From Schlesneria sp. (GTDB lineage: Bacteria > Planctomycetota > Planctomycetia > Planctomycetales > Planctomycetaceae), in assembly GCA_028291515.1 (NCBI GenBank), contig JAQGHU010000044.1:100879-164878 (forward strand): 64,000 nt of DNA. The letters run 5' to 3'. This document shows positions 55,888 through 64,000 of the stretch, piece by piece. A program made the translations under genes and the position numbers. The notes beneath the pieces are model-generated. The model was not told the origin of the DNA. It searched no databases and worked only from the letters and a program-made list of their open reading frames with translations. Within the stretch, counting starts at the first letter, position 1, and each line of letters opens with the position of its first letter.

Positions 55888-57012
55888 ATGGCGAGGATCT
55901 TCTACAGCATGGCGGGCGAAGGCCGCGGCCATGCTGTTCGTGTGCGAACTCTCGTCGAACATCTGCGGCACGAGCATGAACTGGTGCTGTTTGCTCCTGA
56001 TGAAGCGTATGACTTCCTGGTCAAATCGTACGGCGATGAATGCTCCGTCGAAAATGTACGACTGCTACGGATTCCGGGGATCAAATTCCACTACACCGGA
56101 GGAAAGCTCGACCTGTTTAAGTCCATCGGGCACGGGCTGAATTACGCTCGTCGCGAGCTTCCCACGCTGGTTAACGCGTTTCGCCGACGGATTGAAGCCG
56201 AGCAGCCAGATCTGTGTATCAGCGACTTCGAGCCATCGTTGCCACGAGCTGCTCGAAAGGCAGGCGTGCCGCTGATGAGTATCGACCATCAGCACGTGCT
56301 GCTCGCCTATGACTTGAAGACGTTGCCGCTGTTGCTGCGACGCTATGCGTGGTGGATGAGCTGGTCGATTCGCTACTACTACGGCAGCGGGCCCTATCAG
56401 GCCGTAACATCGTCGTTTTACACACCGCCGCTGAAGGCCGGGTTTGAAAACGTGCAGCAGGTCGGTCCGATGTTGCGCGAAGACCTGGTCGCCACGGTGC
56501 CGCAACAGGGTGATTTTCTGCTCTCGTACCTGCGAATGAACACGCCGCGTCGGGTCTTGGAAACGCTGGCAGCCTGCGATTGGGACGTGCGCGTCTACGG
56601 CCTGGGCGAACGGCCTCGACAGGGTCGCATTACGTTCCACGCGATCGACGAGAGCCGGTTCGTGAATGACCTTGCCAGTTGCGCGGCGCTGGTGAGTGCT
56701 GCCGAAAATCAGTTGCTGGGAGAGGCGTTGTATTTGGGGAAGCCCGTCTTCGCGATCCCTGAGGAAATGCATCACGAGCAGCAGATTAATGCCTGTTTCC
56801 TGAAGCAAATGGGGGCGGGCAACTGGTGCGTCTTGGAAGCATTCGCTCTCGATCCATTGCAGAAATTCTTGCGTCAGTTGGATATCTACCGCGCCAACAC
56901 GGCCGTGCTGTGCGGTCGGTTGAATGGCACACCAGATGCCCTCGCCGCGATTCGCACGATGCTGACGCGGCATGGTCGCGTCGACCGGTCACTTGTTCCC
57001 GAGAGAAGCTGA
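55888..57012 (+). CDS. Glycosyltransferase, UDP-glycosyltransferase/MurG-like fold
   Basis: 374 residues; perfect AAGGAGG before ATG. N-terminal ARIFYSMAGEGRGHAVRVRT is the Gly-rich start of GT-B enzymes; C-terminal half has LVSAAENQLLGEALYLGKPV and FAIPEEMHHEQQINACFLKQ, the nucleotide-sugar site pattern (loop then E..EQ..NA). Middle: SIDHQHVLLAYDLK. Probably transfers a sugar to a lipid or other small acceptor. Being next to a lipid-type methyltransferase, a membrane lipid role is plausible. Confidence 0.85.
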   Translation: MARIFYSMAGEGRGHAVRVRTLVEHLRHEHELVLFAPDEAYDFLVKSYGDECSVENVRLLRIPGIKFHYTGGKLDLFKSIGHGLNYARRELPTLVNAFRRRIEAEQPDLCISDFEPSLPRAARKAGVPLMSIDHQHVLLAYDLKTLPLLLRRYAWWMSWSIRYYYGSGPYQAVTSSFYTPPLKAGFENVQQVGPMLREDLVATVPQQGDFLLSYLRMNTPRRVLETLAACDWDVRVYGLGERPRQGRITFHAIDESRFVNDLASCAALVSAAENQLLGEALYLGKPVFAIPEEMHHEQQINACFLKQMGAGNWCVLEAFALDPLQKFLRQLDIYRANTAVLCGRLNGTPDALAAIRTMLTRHGRVDRSLVPERS

Positions 57013-57016
57013 CGCG

Positions 57017-57898
57017 ATGTCGTGCGATCCACAAACGAATCTGCCGGTGAAAGCGTGTGCTCGACGGCGCTCGCGCCCGTGGTGGGCAGCGGCATTGTTG
57101 CTCGCGCTAGTCGTGGTCGTTGATGGTTCGCGATGCACTCCTGCCGATCCCAACCAGCCGATTCAGATTATCGGTTCTGCGTCGCCAGTGGAGTCTGATG
57201 GCTCGGTCCTGCGTATCGGGACGTTTAACATTCATAGCGGTAAAGGACGTGATCGAAAGACGGATCTGGCTCGCACGGCGAGTGTTTTCAAAATGCCGCT
57301 CGATGTGGTGGGATTGAATGAAGTGCGAGGCACCTGGAGTCAATCGATCGGGTTGAATCAAGCTGAGCAACTGAGCTCTCTGTGGGGAATGCAGTCGGCA
57401 TTCATCCCGACCGAACGGCGCTGGTGGCACGATCACTTTGGGAACGCGTTGTTGACGCGACTGCCGATTCGCCAGATCCAGCGACTGCCGTTGCCCGGCC
57501 TGCGAGGGAAGGCATTTCGATGTGCCGCCTTGTCACAGGTCGAGTTTCAGAAGCGGATGGTGCAGGTACTGACAGTTCATGTCGACAGCCAATCAGACCG
57601 GGGACCGCAACTGCAAGCTGTTATCGCTATGTTCCTGGCGCTGCAGCCGCCCGCGATCCTGATGGGCGATCTGAACTCGACATCAGACGATCCGCAAATG
57701 CGCGAGTTGCTAGCTCGCCCGGACGTGGTTGATGCTCAGCAAGAGACGCCCTTAGATGCCCGCGGCCGAAAACGGATCGATTGGGTTCTGGCCCGTGGCC
57801 TGCGGTGTCGATCGGGACAGGTCGTGGAGAATGAGGCGTCCGATCACCCGGCCCTCGTCGCCGAGTTCGAAATCGAGCACCCGACCCCAACTCCGTGA
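57017..57898 (+). CDS. Endonuclease/exonuclease/phosphatase family protein, membrane-anchored
   Basis: 293 residues from MSCDPQTNLPVKACARRRSR; overlapping frame starts at 56972 but the ATG at 57017 with GAGAGAAG is preferred. Arg-rich end then one helix (WWAAALLLALVVVVDGSR) as anchor or signal. Catalytic motifs of the EEP fold: LRIGTFNIHSGKG (Asn/His), VGLNEVRG (Glu), HVDSQSDRGPQLQAV, LMGDLNSTSDD (Asp/Asn) and ASDHPALVAEF (Asp-His). Mg2+-dependent phosphoesterase; could be a nuclease, sphingomyelinase or phosphoinositide type. Confidence 0.85.
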   Translation: MSCDPQTNLPVKACARRRSRPWWAAALLLALVVVVDGSRCTPADPNQPIQIIGSASPVESDGSVLRIGTFNIHSGKGRDRKTDLARTASVFKMPLDVVGLNEVRGTWSQSIGLNQAEQLSSLWGMQSAFIPTERRWWHDHFGNALLTRLPIRQIQRLPLPGLRGKAFRCAALSQVEFQKRMVQVLTVHVDSQSDRGPQLQAVIAMFLALQPPAILMGDLNSTSDDPQMRELLARPDVVDAQQETPLDARGRKRIDWVLARGLRCRSGQVVENEASDHPALVAEFEIEHPTPTP

Positions 57899-58656
57899 CC
57901 CGTGGCAGCCGCCGAAGCGGCGTGGATATGAAAATCTGCTGATTTTCGAGTCCGAAAGCGTTTACGGGGATGGCTATTTTTTGTCTGAATCGTCGGCTCG
58001 GCCGAAGGAATAAAGCCAGGATAAGCGGTGCCGTCTGAGGGATCGGTTGATGCCCCCTCAGACTTTCCCTGAGAGGCGATTCTTCGGGTAGCCGAAATGT
58101 GAAGATTAGCCGTGTACAGAGACTAGTCCGGTCGCGAAATCGTTGGAGGGGATCAATCGGGATCTAACGGAAGCTTCAGCGCTTCGCGAGAAGTTCATTT
58201 GACCAGTGTCATTCGATATTACTTATGTTCTGCAAAAGAGTTGTGGTCAATTCGCGTCGCCGAAAGCGAGCTGAAACTGATCGTCCCACCTCCCCAACAA
58301 CTGACAAATGCGATCGTCTTCACGTGCCTCAATGCGCCGTATGAGCGGCCCGCAAATTTTTTCACAAATCGATAACTTCGTGAGCGAAGCCTACTTGTGT
58401 GGATCATGCACCGGCAAGTGGTTGTACCGTGAAAACAGACAGTTGACATTCCGAGATCGCAGCTTTATGTTGAGGCCCCGTTGGTCCCCAAGTCTTGGGC
58501 TTCAGATTTGGTCGAGGCACAACCGATAGTGGTTCTGTCCTCGACTCTCTTGGTTCCTCTAACCCCCTATTTTGACCTTCGGATTCTGGATTCCTGTCGG
58601 CGGAATTTCCGTTGACTTCTTTGTCTGCGCCCTGAAAAACTGGATATGAGGAGTGC
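57899..58656. other. Intergenic region before the ribonucleotide reductase gene
   Basis: About 760 bases with no convincing gene. It contains a hairpin at 58033. I looked for a cobalamin riboswitch in front of the B12-dependent enzyme and saw no B12-box-like consensus. Confidence 0.5.
58033..58066 (+). terminator. Possible terminator
   Basis: Stem GTCTGAGGG (58033-58041) / CCCTCAGAC (58055-58063) followed by TTT. Weak T-tract; about 135 bases after the phosphoesterase gene. Confidence 0.5.
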
Positions 58657-61600
58657 ATGATGCACGAGTCGAAAGGAATGTCGATGTCAGCAGGTTCGTC
58701 AGTGGCAGTGGCTCCGGGAGCAGGAACTGCTCCACGTAACCTGCCCGAGACCCGACCCATGTCAGTTCCCCCACGGTTTTGCCCTGCCGATACCGACCCG
58801 TTCACCACGGTCGAATGGGATTACCGCACCGCCGCCATCAAAGATGAAAATGGCAAGGTTCTGTTCGAACAGACCAACTGCGAAATCCCCGCCACATGGA
58901 GCTCGCTGGCGACGAATGTTGTCGTTTCGAAGTACTTCTACGGCGAGCCCGGAACTGCTGAGCGTGAAGTTAGCGTCAAGCAGGTGATTCATCGCGTCGC
59001 CCGGACGATCGCCGATTGGGGGATCGCCGACGGTTACTTCGCCAGCCGAGAAGATGGTGAGAACTTCTACCGCGACCTGGCCTGGATGTGCCTGCATCAG
59101 TACGGCTCGTTCAACTCGCCAGTGTGGTTCAACGTCGGTCTGTATCATCAGTACAACGTGAAGGGGGCGAGGGGAAACTACCACTTCAACCCGAAGTCAC
59201 AAGAAGTTGAGCGTCCTGCCACATCGTACGAATTGCCACAAGCTTCGGCCTGCTTTATTCAAGCGGTCGATGACAACATGGAAGACATCATGCGTCTCGC
59301 GACCAGCGAGGCGATGCTGTTCAAGTTTGGTTCGGGAACCGGGACTGACCTGTCGACCATCCGCGGATCGAAGGAAAAGCTCTCGGGCGGCGGAACGCCA
59401 TCCGGCCCATTGTCCTTCATGCGTGTCTATGACCAGATCGCCGCCGTCGTGAAGTCGGGCGGTAAGACTCGTCGTGCCGCCAAGATGCAGTCGCTGAAGG
59501 ACTGGCATCCGGACATCCTCGAGTTCATCCAGTGCAAGAACAAGGAAGAGAAGAAGGCTCGCGTCCTGATCGATAGCGGCGAGTACGATGCCAACTTCAA
59601 TGGCGAAGCTTATTCGTCGATCATGTTCCAGAATGCGAACCTGTCGGTTCGCTTGAGCGACGAGTTCATGCGATCGGTCGAAGAAGGCCGCAAGTGGAAG
59701 ACTCGCTGGGTGACCGATCCGACCAAGAACGGTCCTGAGTACGACGCTAAATATGTCCTGCGACAAATGGCTGAAGGGGCTTGGGCCTGCGGTGATCCTG
59801 GTGTGCAGTACGACACCACGATTAACAAGTGGCATACGTGTCCGAATTCGGGCCGCATCAATGCCTCGAACCCCTGCTCGGAATACATGTTCCTGGATGA
59901 CACGGCCTGCAACCTGTCGAGCTTGAACCTGCGTAAGTTCCAGCGACCTGAAGGGACGTTCGACGTGGATCGGTTCCGCGCCGCGGCAGCGGTGTTCATC
60001 ACTGCTCAGGAAATCCTGGTCGATCACGCCAGCTATCCGACGCCGACGATTGCCAAGAATAGCCACATGTATCGGCCACTGGGCTTGGGCTTTGCCAACC
60101 TGGGCAGCCTGCTGATGTCGATGGGGATTCCTTACGACAGCGACGCTGGTCGTGGAATCGCCGGATCGCTGACGGCATTACTGACCGGCCAGGCTTACCT
60201 GACCTCCAGCCGCATCTCTGGTTACCTTGGCCCCTTCGCTGGTTACAAGGAAAACGCCGAACCAATGCTGCGAGTGATGCGGATGCATCGCGATGCCGTC
60301 GATCGGATCGACTACCAGTGTCCAGAATACCTGCGGATCGCCGCGGGCAAGGTCTGGGACGAATGTGTCGATTCGGGCCGTCAGCACGGTTATCGCAACG
60401 CCCAGGCCACGGTGTTGGCTCCGACCGGAACGATCGCGTTCATGATGGACTGCGACACGACCGGGATCGAACCGGATATCGCTCTGGTCAAGTACAAGCA
60501 ACTGGCGGGCGGCGGGATGATGAAGATCGTCAACCGCACGGTTCCGTTGTCGCTGAAGACGCTGGGCTACGATACGCCTGAGATCGAGCGAATGATCAAG
60601 CACATCGAAGAACGCGAAACGATCGAAGGTGCGGCCGACATCAAGCCTGAGCATCTGCCGGTGTTTGACTGTGCGTTTAAGGCCAATAACGGCACACGCA
60701 CGATTCATTGGAAAGCGCACATCAAGATGATGGCGGCTGCTCAGCCGTTCCTGTCGGGTGCGATTTCCAAGACTGTTAACATGCCTTCTGACAGCGCGGT
60801 CGAAGACATCGAGAAGGCTTACTTCGAAGGCTGGCGATTGGGGCTGAAGGCGTTGGCGATTTATCGCGACGGCTCCAAGCAAAGCCAACCGCTGTCGACC
60901 ACGAAGGAAGGGGATCGCAAAAAGGGTGCGAACGGCGATCGTCCAGCTCGTCGTCGCCTGCCTGCCACGCGACAGTCGCTCACTCACAAGTTCTCGGTCG
61001 GCGGTCACGAAGGGTACATCACCGTCGGACTGTTTGAAGATGGAACTCCGGGTGAGCTGTTCATCAGCATGGCGAAGGAAGGAAGCACGATCGGCGGCCT
61101 GATGGACGTGATCGGCACCGAGACTTCGATGGGCCTGCAATACGGTGTGCCGCTGGAAGTGCTAGTCGAGAAGTTCTCGCATACTCGCTTCGAACCGAGT
61201 GGCTGGACGCCGAACCCGGATATTCCGGTGGCGAAAAGCCTGGTCGACTACATCTTCCGCTGGTTAGGAATTCAGTTCATCGCTGGATTCCGGGAGGCAA
61301 ACACTCCAAAGCGGGATGTGGGGCTGGATGACGAATCGGAAGAAAGTCATCACGGGGCTGAAGTCGTCGCGAAAGCACTGCCAGCGACTTCGGCCCCTCA
61401 GACCAGCAACAATGGCAACAGTCAGAATGGACATGCAAACGGTCACGCCAATGGCCATGCGAACGGAAACGGTAAAGTTCCCGCCGCGGTGGCTCAACGG
61501 ATGACCCCCTCAATCAAGGTGCTGCAGGGGACCGTGGACCGCAATCAGCAGTTCGCCAAGTTCCAATCCGATGCCCCCAGCTGTGGTAACTGCGGAGCAA

Positions 61601-61665
61601 TCACCGTTCGCAACGGGAATTGCTACCTGTGCCACAACTGTGGAACCAGCCACGGCTGTAGCTGA
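58657..61665 (+). CDS. nrdJ: Adenosylcobalamin-dependent (class II) ribonucleotide reductase
   Basis: 1002 residues; ATG ATG after GAGGAG, either can start (58657 or 58660). Reduces ribonucleotides to deoxyribonucleotides using B12. Motifs: ASACFIQAVDDNMEDIM (substrate Cys), GSGTGTDLSTIRGSKE, PCSEYMFLDDTACNLSSLNL (active Cys pair region), LAPTGTIAFMMDCDTTGIEP. A C-terminal region contains a repeated NGHANGHANG linker (about 925-945) and a last zinc-ribbon CGNCGAITVRNGNCYLCHNC. The leader of about 20 residues is Met/Ser/Ala rich. Independent of oxygen, which suits low-oxygen growth. Confidence 0.95.
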   Translation: MMHESKGMSMSAGSSVAVAPGAGTAPRNLPETRPMSVPPRFCPADTDPFTTVEWDYRTAAIKDENGKVLFEQTNCEIPATWSSLATNVVVSKYFYGEPGTAEREVSVKQVIHRVARTIADWGIADGYFASREDGENFYRDLAWMCLHQYGSFNSPVWFNVGLYHQYNVKGARGNYHFNPKSQEVERPATSYELPQASACFIQAVDDNMEDIMRLATSEAMLFKFGSGTGTDLSTIRGSKEKLSGGGTPSGPLSFMRVYDQIAAVVKSGGKTRRAAKMQSLKDWHPDILEFIQCKNKEEKKARVLIDSGEYDANFNGEAYSSIMFQNANLSVRLSDEFMRSVEEGRKWKTRWVTDPTKNGPEYDAKYVLRQMAEGAWACGDPGVQYDTTINKWHTCPNSGRINASNPCSEYMFLDDTACNLSSLNLRKFQRPEGTFDVDRFRAAAAVFITAQEILVDHASYPTPTIAKNSHMYRPLGLGFANLGSLLMSMGIPYDSDAGRGIAGSLTALLTGQAYLTSSRISGYLGPFAGYKENAEPMLRVMRMHRDAVDRIDYQCPEYLRIAAGKVWDECVDSGRQHGYRNAQATVLAPTGTIAFMMDCDTTGIEPDIALVKYKQLAGGGMMKIVNRTVPLSLKTLGYDTPEIERMIKHIEERETIEGAADIKPEHLPVFDCAFKANNGTRTIHWKAHIKMMAAAQPFLSGAISKTVNMPSDSAVEDIEKAYFEGWRLGLKALAIYRDGSKQSQPLSTTKEGDRKKGANGDRPARRRLPATRQSLTHKFSVGGHEGYITVGLFEDGTPGELFISMAKEGSTIGGLMDVIGTETSMGLQYGVPLEVLVEKFSHTRFEPSGWTPNPDIPVAKSLVDYIFRWLGIQFIAGFREANTPKRDVGLDDESEESHHGAEVVAKALPATSAPQTSNNGNSQNGHANGHANGHANGNGKVPAAVAQRMTPSIKVLQGTVDRNQQFAKFQSDAPSCGNCGAITVRNGNCYLCHNCGTSHGCS

Positions 61666-61746
61666 GATTGTGACAGGTTAGACCTGTCCTTAGGAAACCG
61701 CCCGCGCCGACAGCTGAAGGATTGGCGGGCGACGCGGTGTTCGGGA

Positions 61747-61790
61747 CACCCCGACTCATTGGAGAGTGAGTCGGGGTGTTTTTATTCTTT
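61747..61790 (+). terminator. Intrinsic terminator of nrdJ
   Basis: Stem CACCCCGACTCA (61747-61758) / TGAGTCGGGGTG (61767-61778), followed by TTTTTATTCTTT. Confidence 0.85.
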
Positions 61791-61922
61791 GGTGAGATTG
61801 CCGCGGGAATCGGTAGGGTGCCAGGTAGATCCCGATCCACTTCCGGACAACTTATTGACTTTTGCAGATGCGAATGCCACAACGTGTGACACGGGCTCCG
61901 TTACTATTGTGGAGACGCGGCG

Positions 61923-63218
61923 ATGTGGGATTTCTTCGGACCAAGGCGCAGTTGTCGAAGCCTGGTTTCGCGGCGCGATGTGCTGCGAGTCGGTGGCTTG
62001 GCGTTTGCCGGACTGACAATGGCTGATCTGCTGCGACTGCGGGCCTCTGCCGCGTCGAATACGACAGCCGGAGCGGGTCGCGGCAAGTCGGTCATCATGA
62101 TCTGGATGCGCGGCGGACCGTCGCATATCGACAGTTTCGACATGAAGCCCGATGCCCCCACCGAAGTGCGCGGTGAGTTTCGGCCGATCCCGACCAATGT
62201 TCCGGGCATTCAGATTTGCGAGCACATGCCGCGACTGGCCGGTGATATGGACAAGCTGGCCATCATCCGTGGCATCAAATCGAATGATCTGGGCGATCAT
62301 ACGCCTCATTACATCATCACCGGTTCGCCGGATCGGGGGAAGCGACCTGCCTTTGGGGGGATTGTCAGCCATCTGCAGCCCCGGTCCGATGGATTGCCGC
62401 CGTACGTCAGCCTGATGTACAAGCCGCCGGGTCTGTATGACAACGAAGGTCCGGTGTATCTGGGGCCTTCGCATCGACCGTTTGTCCCCAAAGCGGAAGG
62501 GTTGGAGAATCTCAGTCTCGCGCGAAACGTGTCGCTCGAACGTTTGCGTGATCGCCGAGCGCTGTTGCGCGAGTTCGACACACTGAGTCGCACGGTCGGT
62601 CAGAGCGAGGCCATGTCGGGGATCGATACGTTTACTCAGCGCGCGTTGGAAATGGTCACGTCACCCAAAGTTCGCGAGGCGTTTGACGTGTCGAAAGAGT
62701 CTCCGGCGATGCACGCCTGCTATGGCAAGTTCTGCGAGAATTTTCTGATCGCCCGGCGATTGGTCGAGGCGGGGATCCCCGTCGTTACGCTGAAGGTCGG
62801 TGACTGGGATACTCACGAGAAGAATTTCATCGACATGCGCCTGCAATTGCCGCAACTCGATCAGGGCTTTCACGCGCTCGTTTCGGACCTGCATGAGCGT
62901 GGCCTGGACCAGGATGTCGCCGTGGTCCTCTGGGGCGAGTTCGGTCGCGCTCCGAGAATCTCGCGCGGGGACGGTCGTGATCACTGGCCTGAAGCTGGGG
63001 CTGCTGTCATCGCGGGAGGTGGATTCCATGTCGGCCAGGTCATCGGCGAAACCGATTCACACGGCGGTCGAGCGAAAAGCCGTCCGTATACGCCGAGCAA
63101 TGTGATGGCCAACCTGTACCGCCACCTGGGAATCGACCCCGCCACCACGATTCTCGATCACAATCAACGACCGATGCCGCTGCTCGACGATCGCGAAGGT
63201 GTGCGCGAGCTCGTGTAG
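61923..63218 (+). CDS. DUF1501 family protein with Tat signal
   Basis: 431 residues. N-terminal SRRDVLRVGGLAFAGLTMAD is a Tat signal. The body has GKSVIMIWMRGGPSHIDSFD, DKLAIIRGIKSNDLGDHTPH, WDTHEKNFIDMRLQLPQLDQ, and GRAPRISRGDGRDHWPEAGA, the alkaline-phosphatase-like fold of DUF1501, abundant in planctomycetes and usually beside DUF1549/DUF1553 proteins (absent here). It is thought to act outside the cytoplasm; substrate unknown. Flanked by the short direct repeat GTTTTTATTCTTTGGTG. Confidence 0.9.
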   Translation: MWDFFGPRRSCRSLVSRRDVLRVGGLAFAGLTMADLLRLRASAASNTTAGAGRGKSVIMIWMRGGPSHIDSFDMKPDAPTEVRGEFRPIPTNVPGIQICEHMPRLAGDMDKLAIIRGIKSNDLGDHTPHYIITGSPDRGKRPAFGGIVSHLQPRSDGLPPYVSLMYKPPGLYDNEGPVYLGPSHRPFVPKAEGLENLSLARNVSLERLRDRRALLREFDTLSRTVGQSEAMSGIDTFTQRALEMVTSPKVREAFDVSKESPAMHACYGKFCENFLIARRLVEAGIPVVTLKVGDWDTHEKNFIDMRLQLPQLDQGFHALVSDLHERGLDQDVAVVLWGEFGRAPRISRGDGRDHWPEAGAAVIAGGGFHVGQVIGETDSHGGRAKSRPYTPSNVMANLYRHLGIDPATTILDHNQRPMPLLDDREGVRELV

Positions 63219-63349
63219 TGTCGTGTGTTGCATTTGATCGTCATCGTGACGGGCGCCGCGGTGTTGAGGGCGTTTTTATTCTTTGGTGTGATCGCGACCT
63301 CGACTCAGTAAGCTGCAGGCTTCACATCCGATCTCTCTGACTCTCGCAT

Positions 63350-63511
63350 TTTCTTTGCGTCTTTGCGACTTTGCGCTGAATCAATTTGAACCGCAACCGG
63401 AGCGCTGTCGTTAAGTCCGAGTAGGCTTTCTTATTTCCTGGTTTCGTTGTGACACAAGTAGCCGAAGATAACGCAAAGTCGCCAAGGCGCAGAGGCGCAA
63501 AGGAAGAGAGA
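63350..63511. repeat. Inverted repeat of TTTGCGTCTTTGCG type
   Basis: Left arm 63350-63379 (TTTCTTTGCGTCTTTGCGAC...) and right arm 63471-63511 (ACGCAAAGTCGCCAAGGCGC...GCAAAGGAAG). Same class as the inner arms at 35589-35739. The right arm ends with AAGGAAGAG and supplies the ribosome site of the PQQ-repeat gene. Confidence 0.75.
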
Positions 63512-63517
63512 GAAATC

Positions 63518-63988
63518 ATGCGCGGTCGACAATTTATTGCCGCGTTGAGCTGGGTGAGTTTGCTGCTTTTTGTGCAGGTCGTTCAGAGCACCGAACCAGA
63601 TTCACACGCTGGTTGGCCACAGTGGCGTGGTCCGACGTTCGATGCGATTTCAAGCGAGACTGGTCTGGCGGATACATGGCCTGAAGCGGGGCCGCCGGTG
63701 CTGTGGAGTCGCGAGTTGGGGCAGGGGTATTCGAGCTTTATTGCCGTTGGTCCGCATGTCTATACGCTCAATCAGACATTGTATGAGCAAGCTGTTGTCT
63801 GTCTGGATGCGGAGACGGGCCAGACGGTCTGGTCGAGTCGCTATAGCTGGCCTTATGAAGGGGGAGGGCTGTACCCAATCGTGTTCGGCACGATGTCTGC
63901 GATTCAGATTGTTAGGGTGATTTCGGGTGCAATTGCTTGGTCTTGGTCTGTATTTGGCCGGCGTCGGTATGATCGCGTTGAGTATTGA
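63518..63988 (+). CDS. PQQ-like beta-propeller protein, interrupted
   Basis: 156 residues as read. Start MRGRQFIAALSWVSLLLFVQ (signal peptide) after AAGGAAGAGAG. Then SHAGWPQWRGPTFDAISSET and FIAVGPHVYTLNQTLYEQAV, a typical planctomycete outer-membrane PQQ-repeat protein, normally over 350 residues. After GGGLYP (about 63876) the family pattern stops; the next residues (FGTMSAIQIVRVISGAIAWS) are not propeller-like and the frame ends at 63988. So the gene is truncated by a frameshift, insertion or join near 63877. Confidence 0.7.
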   Translation: MRGRQFIAALSWVSLLLFVQVVQSTEPDSHAGWPQWRGPTFDAISSETGLADTWPEAGPPVLWSRELGQGYSSFIAVGPHVYTLNQTLYEQAVVCLDAETGQTVWSSRYSWPYEGGGLYPIVFGTMSAIQIVRVISGAIAWSWSVFGRRRYDRVEY

Positions 63989-64000
63989 AGTGTGCTGCCG

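Noticed and set aside
57899..58656. Cobalamin riboswitch before the B12-dependent ribonucleotide reductase
   Set aside because: No B12-box-like conserved segment or multi-helix fold recognisable by eye in this stretch.

Overview
The window looks like a chromosomal segment of a Planctomycete (Planctomycetia; the mix resembles Schlesneria/Planctopirus-type genomes, genus not certain). Evidence: two DUF1559 pseudopilin-like proteins, a DUF1501 Tat-exported protein, a PQQ-repeat protein, a YTV-free OprP-type porin, Gly-rich and Pro/Gln-rich secreted proteins, a B12-dependent ribonucleotide reductase and numerous short palindromic repeat families. No tRNA, rRNA or CRISPR array was seen.

Layout. 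0.5-18 kb: Gly-rich TPR protein, DUF1559 protein with small lipoprotein, glycogen phosphorylase, a decayed PIN-type toxin/antitoxin pair, envelope proteins (BON domain, lipoprotein), an SBF-type transporter, two overlapping dynamin-like GTPases and an archaeal-type glucose dehydrogenase. 18.4-19.1 kb: palindromic repeats and a small inverted-repeat element resembling transposon ends. 19.3-27.9 kb: the most unusual part, about 14 small mostly orphan genes, all on the + strand, separated by eight copies of one 50-100 bp repeat and three copies of a second one. The repeats have paired inverted core sites like integron attC sites, and the gene content (GNAT, YCII-like, small membrane proteins, immunity-like proteins) is typical of cassettes; no integrase lies in the window. 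28-36 kb: XRE-cupin regulator, DUF1559 protein, then PhoD phosphatase, Fe-alcohol dehydrogenase and PhnX phosphonatase in a row (phosphorus acquisition), an LLM flavin oxidoreductase and a nested palindrome complex. 36-49.6 kb: CsrA with a sigma-54-like promoter, S41 protease, porin, YgfZ-like protein, aldehyde dehydrogenase, decayed RAYT transposase, a glutamine-amidotransferase-like hydrolase interrupted in frame by palindromic repeats, transglutaminase, phosphopantetheinyl transferase, Cys-cluster protein. 50-55 kb: Ala/Gly/Pro lipoprotein and a PilM-PilN / PilO-Ig-PilP two-gene assembly cluster. 55-58 kb: lipid-type methyltransferase, glycosyltransferase and endonuclease/phosphatase-family protein. 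58.6-64 kb: NrdJ, DUF1501 protein and an interrupted PQQ-repeat protein.

Four accessory genes (antitoxin, PIN toxin, YCII-like, RAYT) carry single frameshifts while all housekeeping-type genes are intact, which argues for real decay rather than poor sequence quality. Start sites were often moved downstream of the longest ORF to a Shine-Dalgarno-supported start; this is stated per gene.
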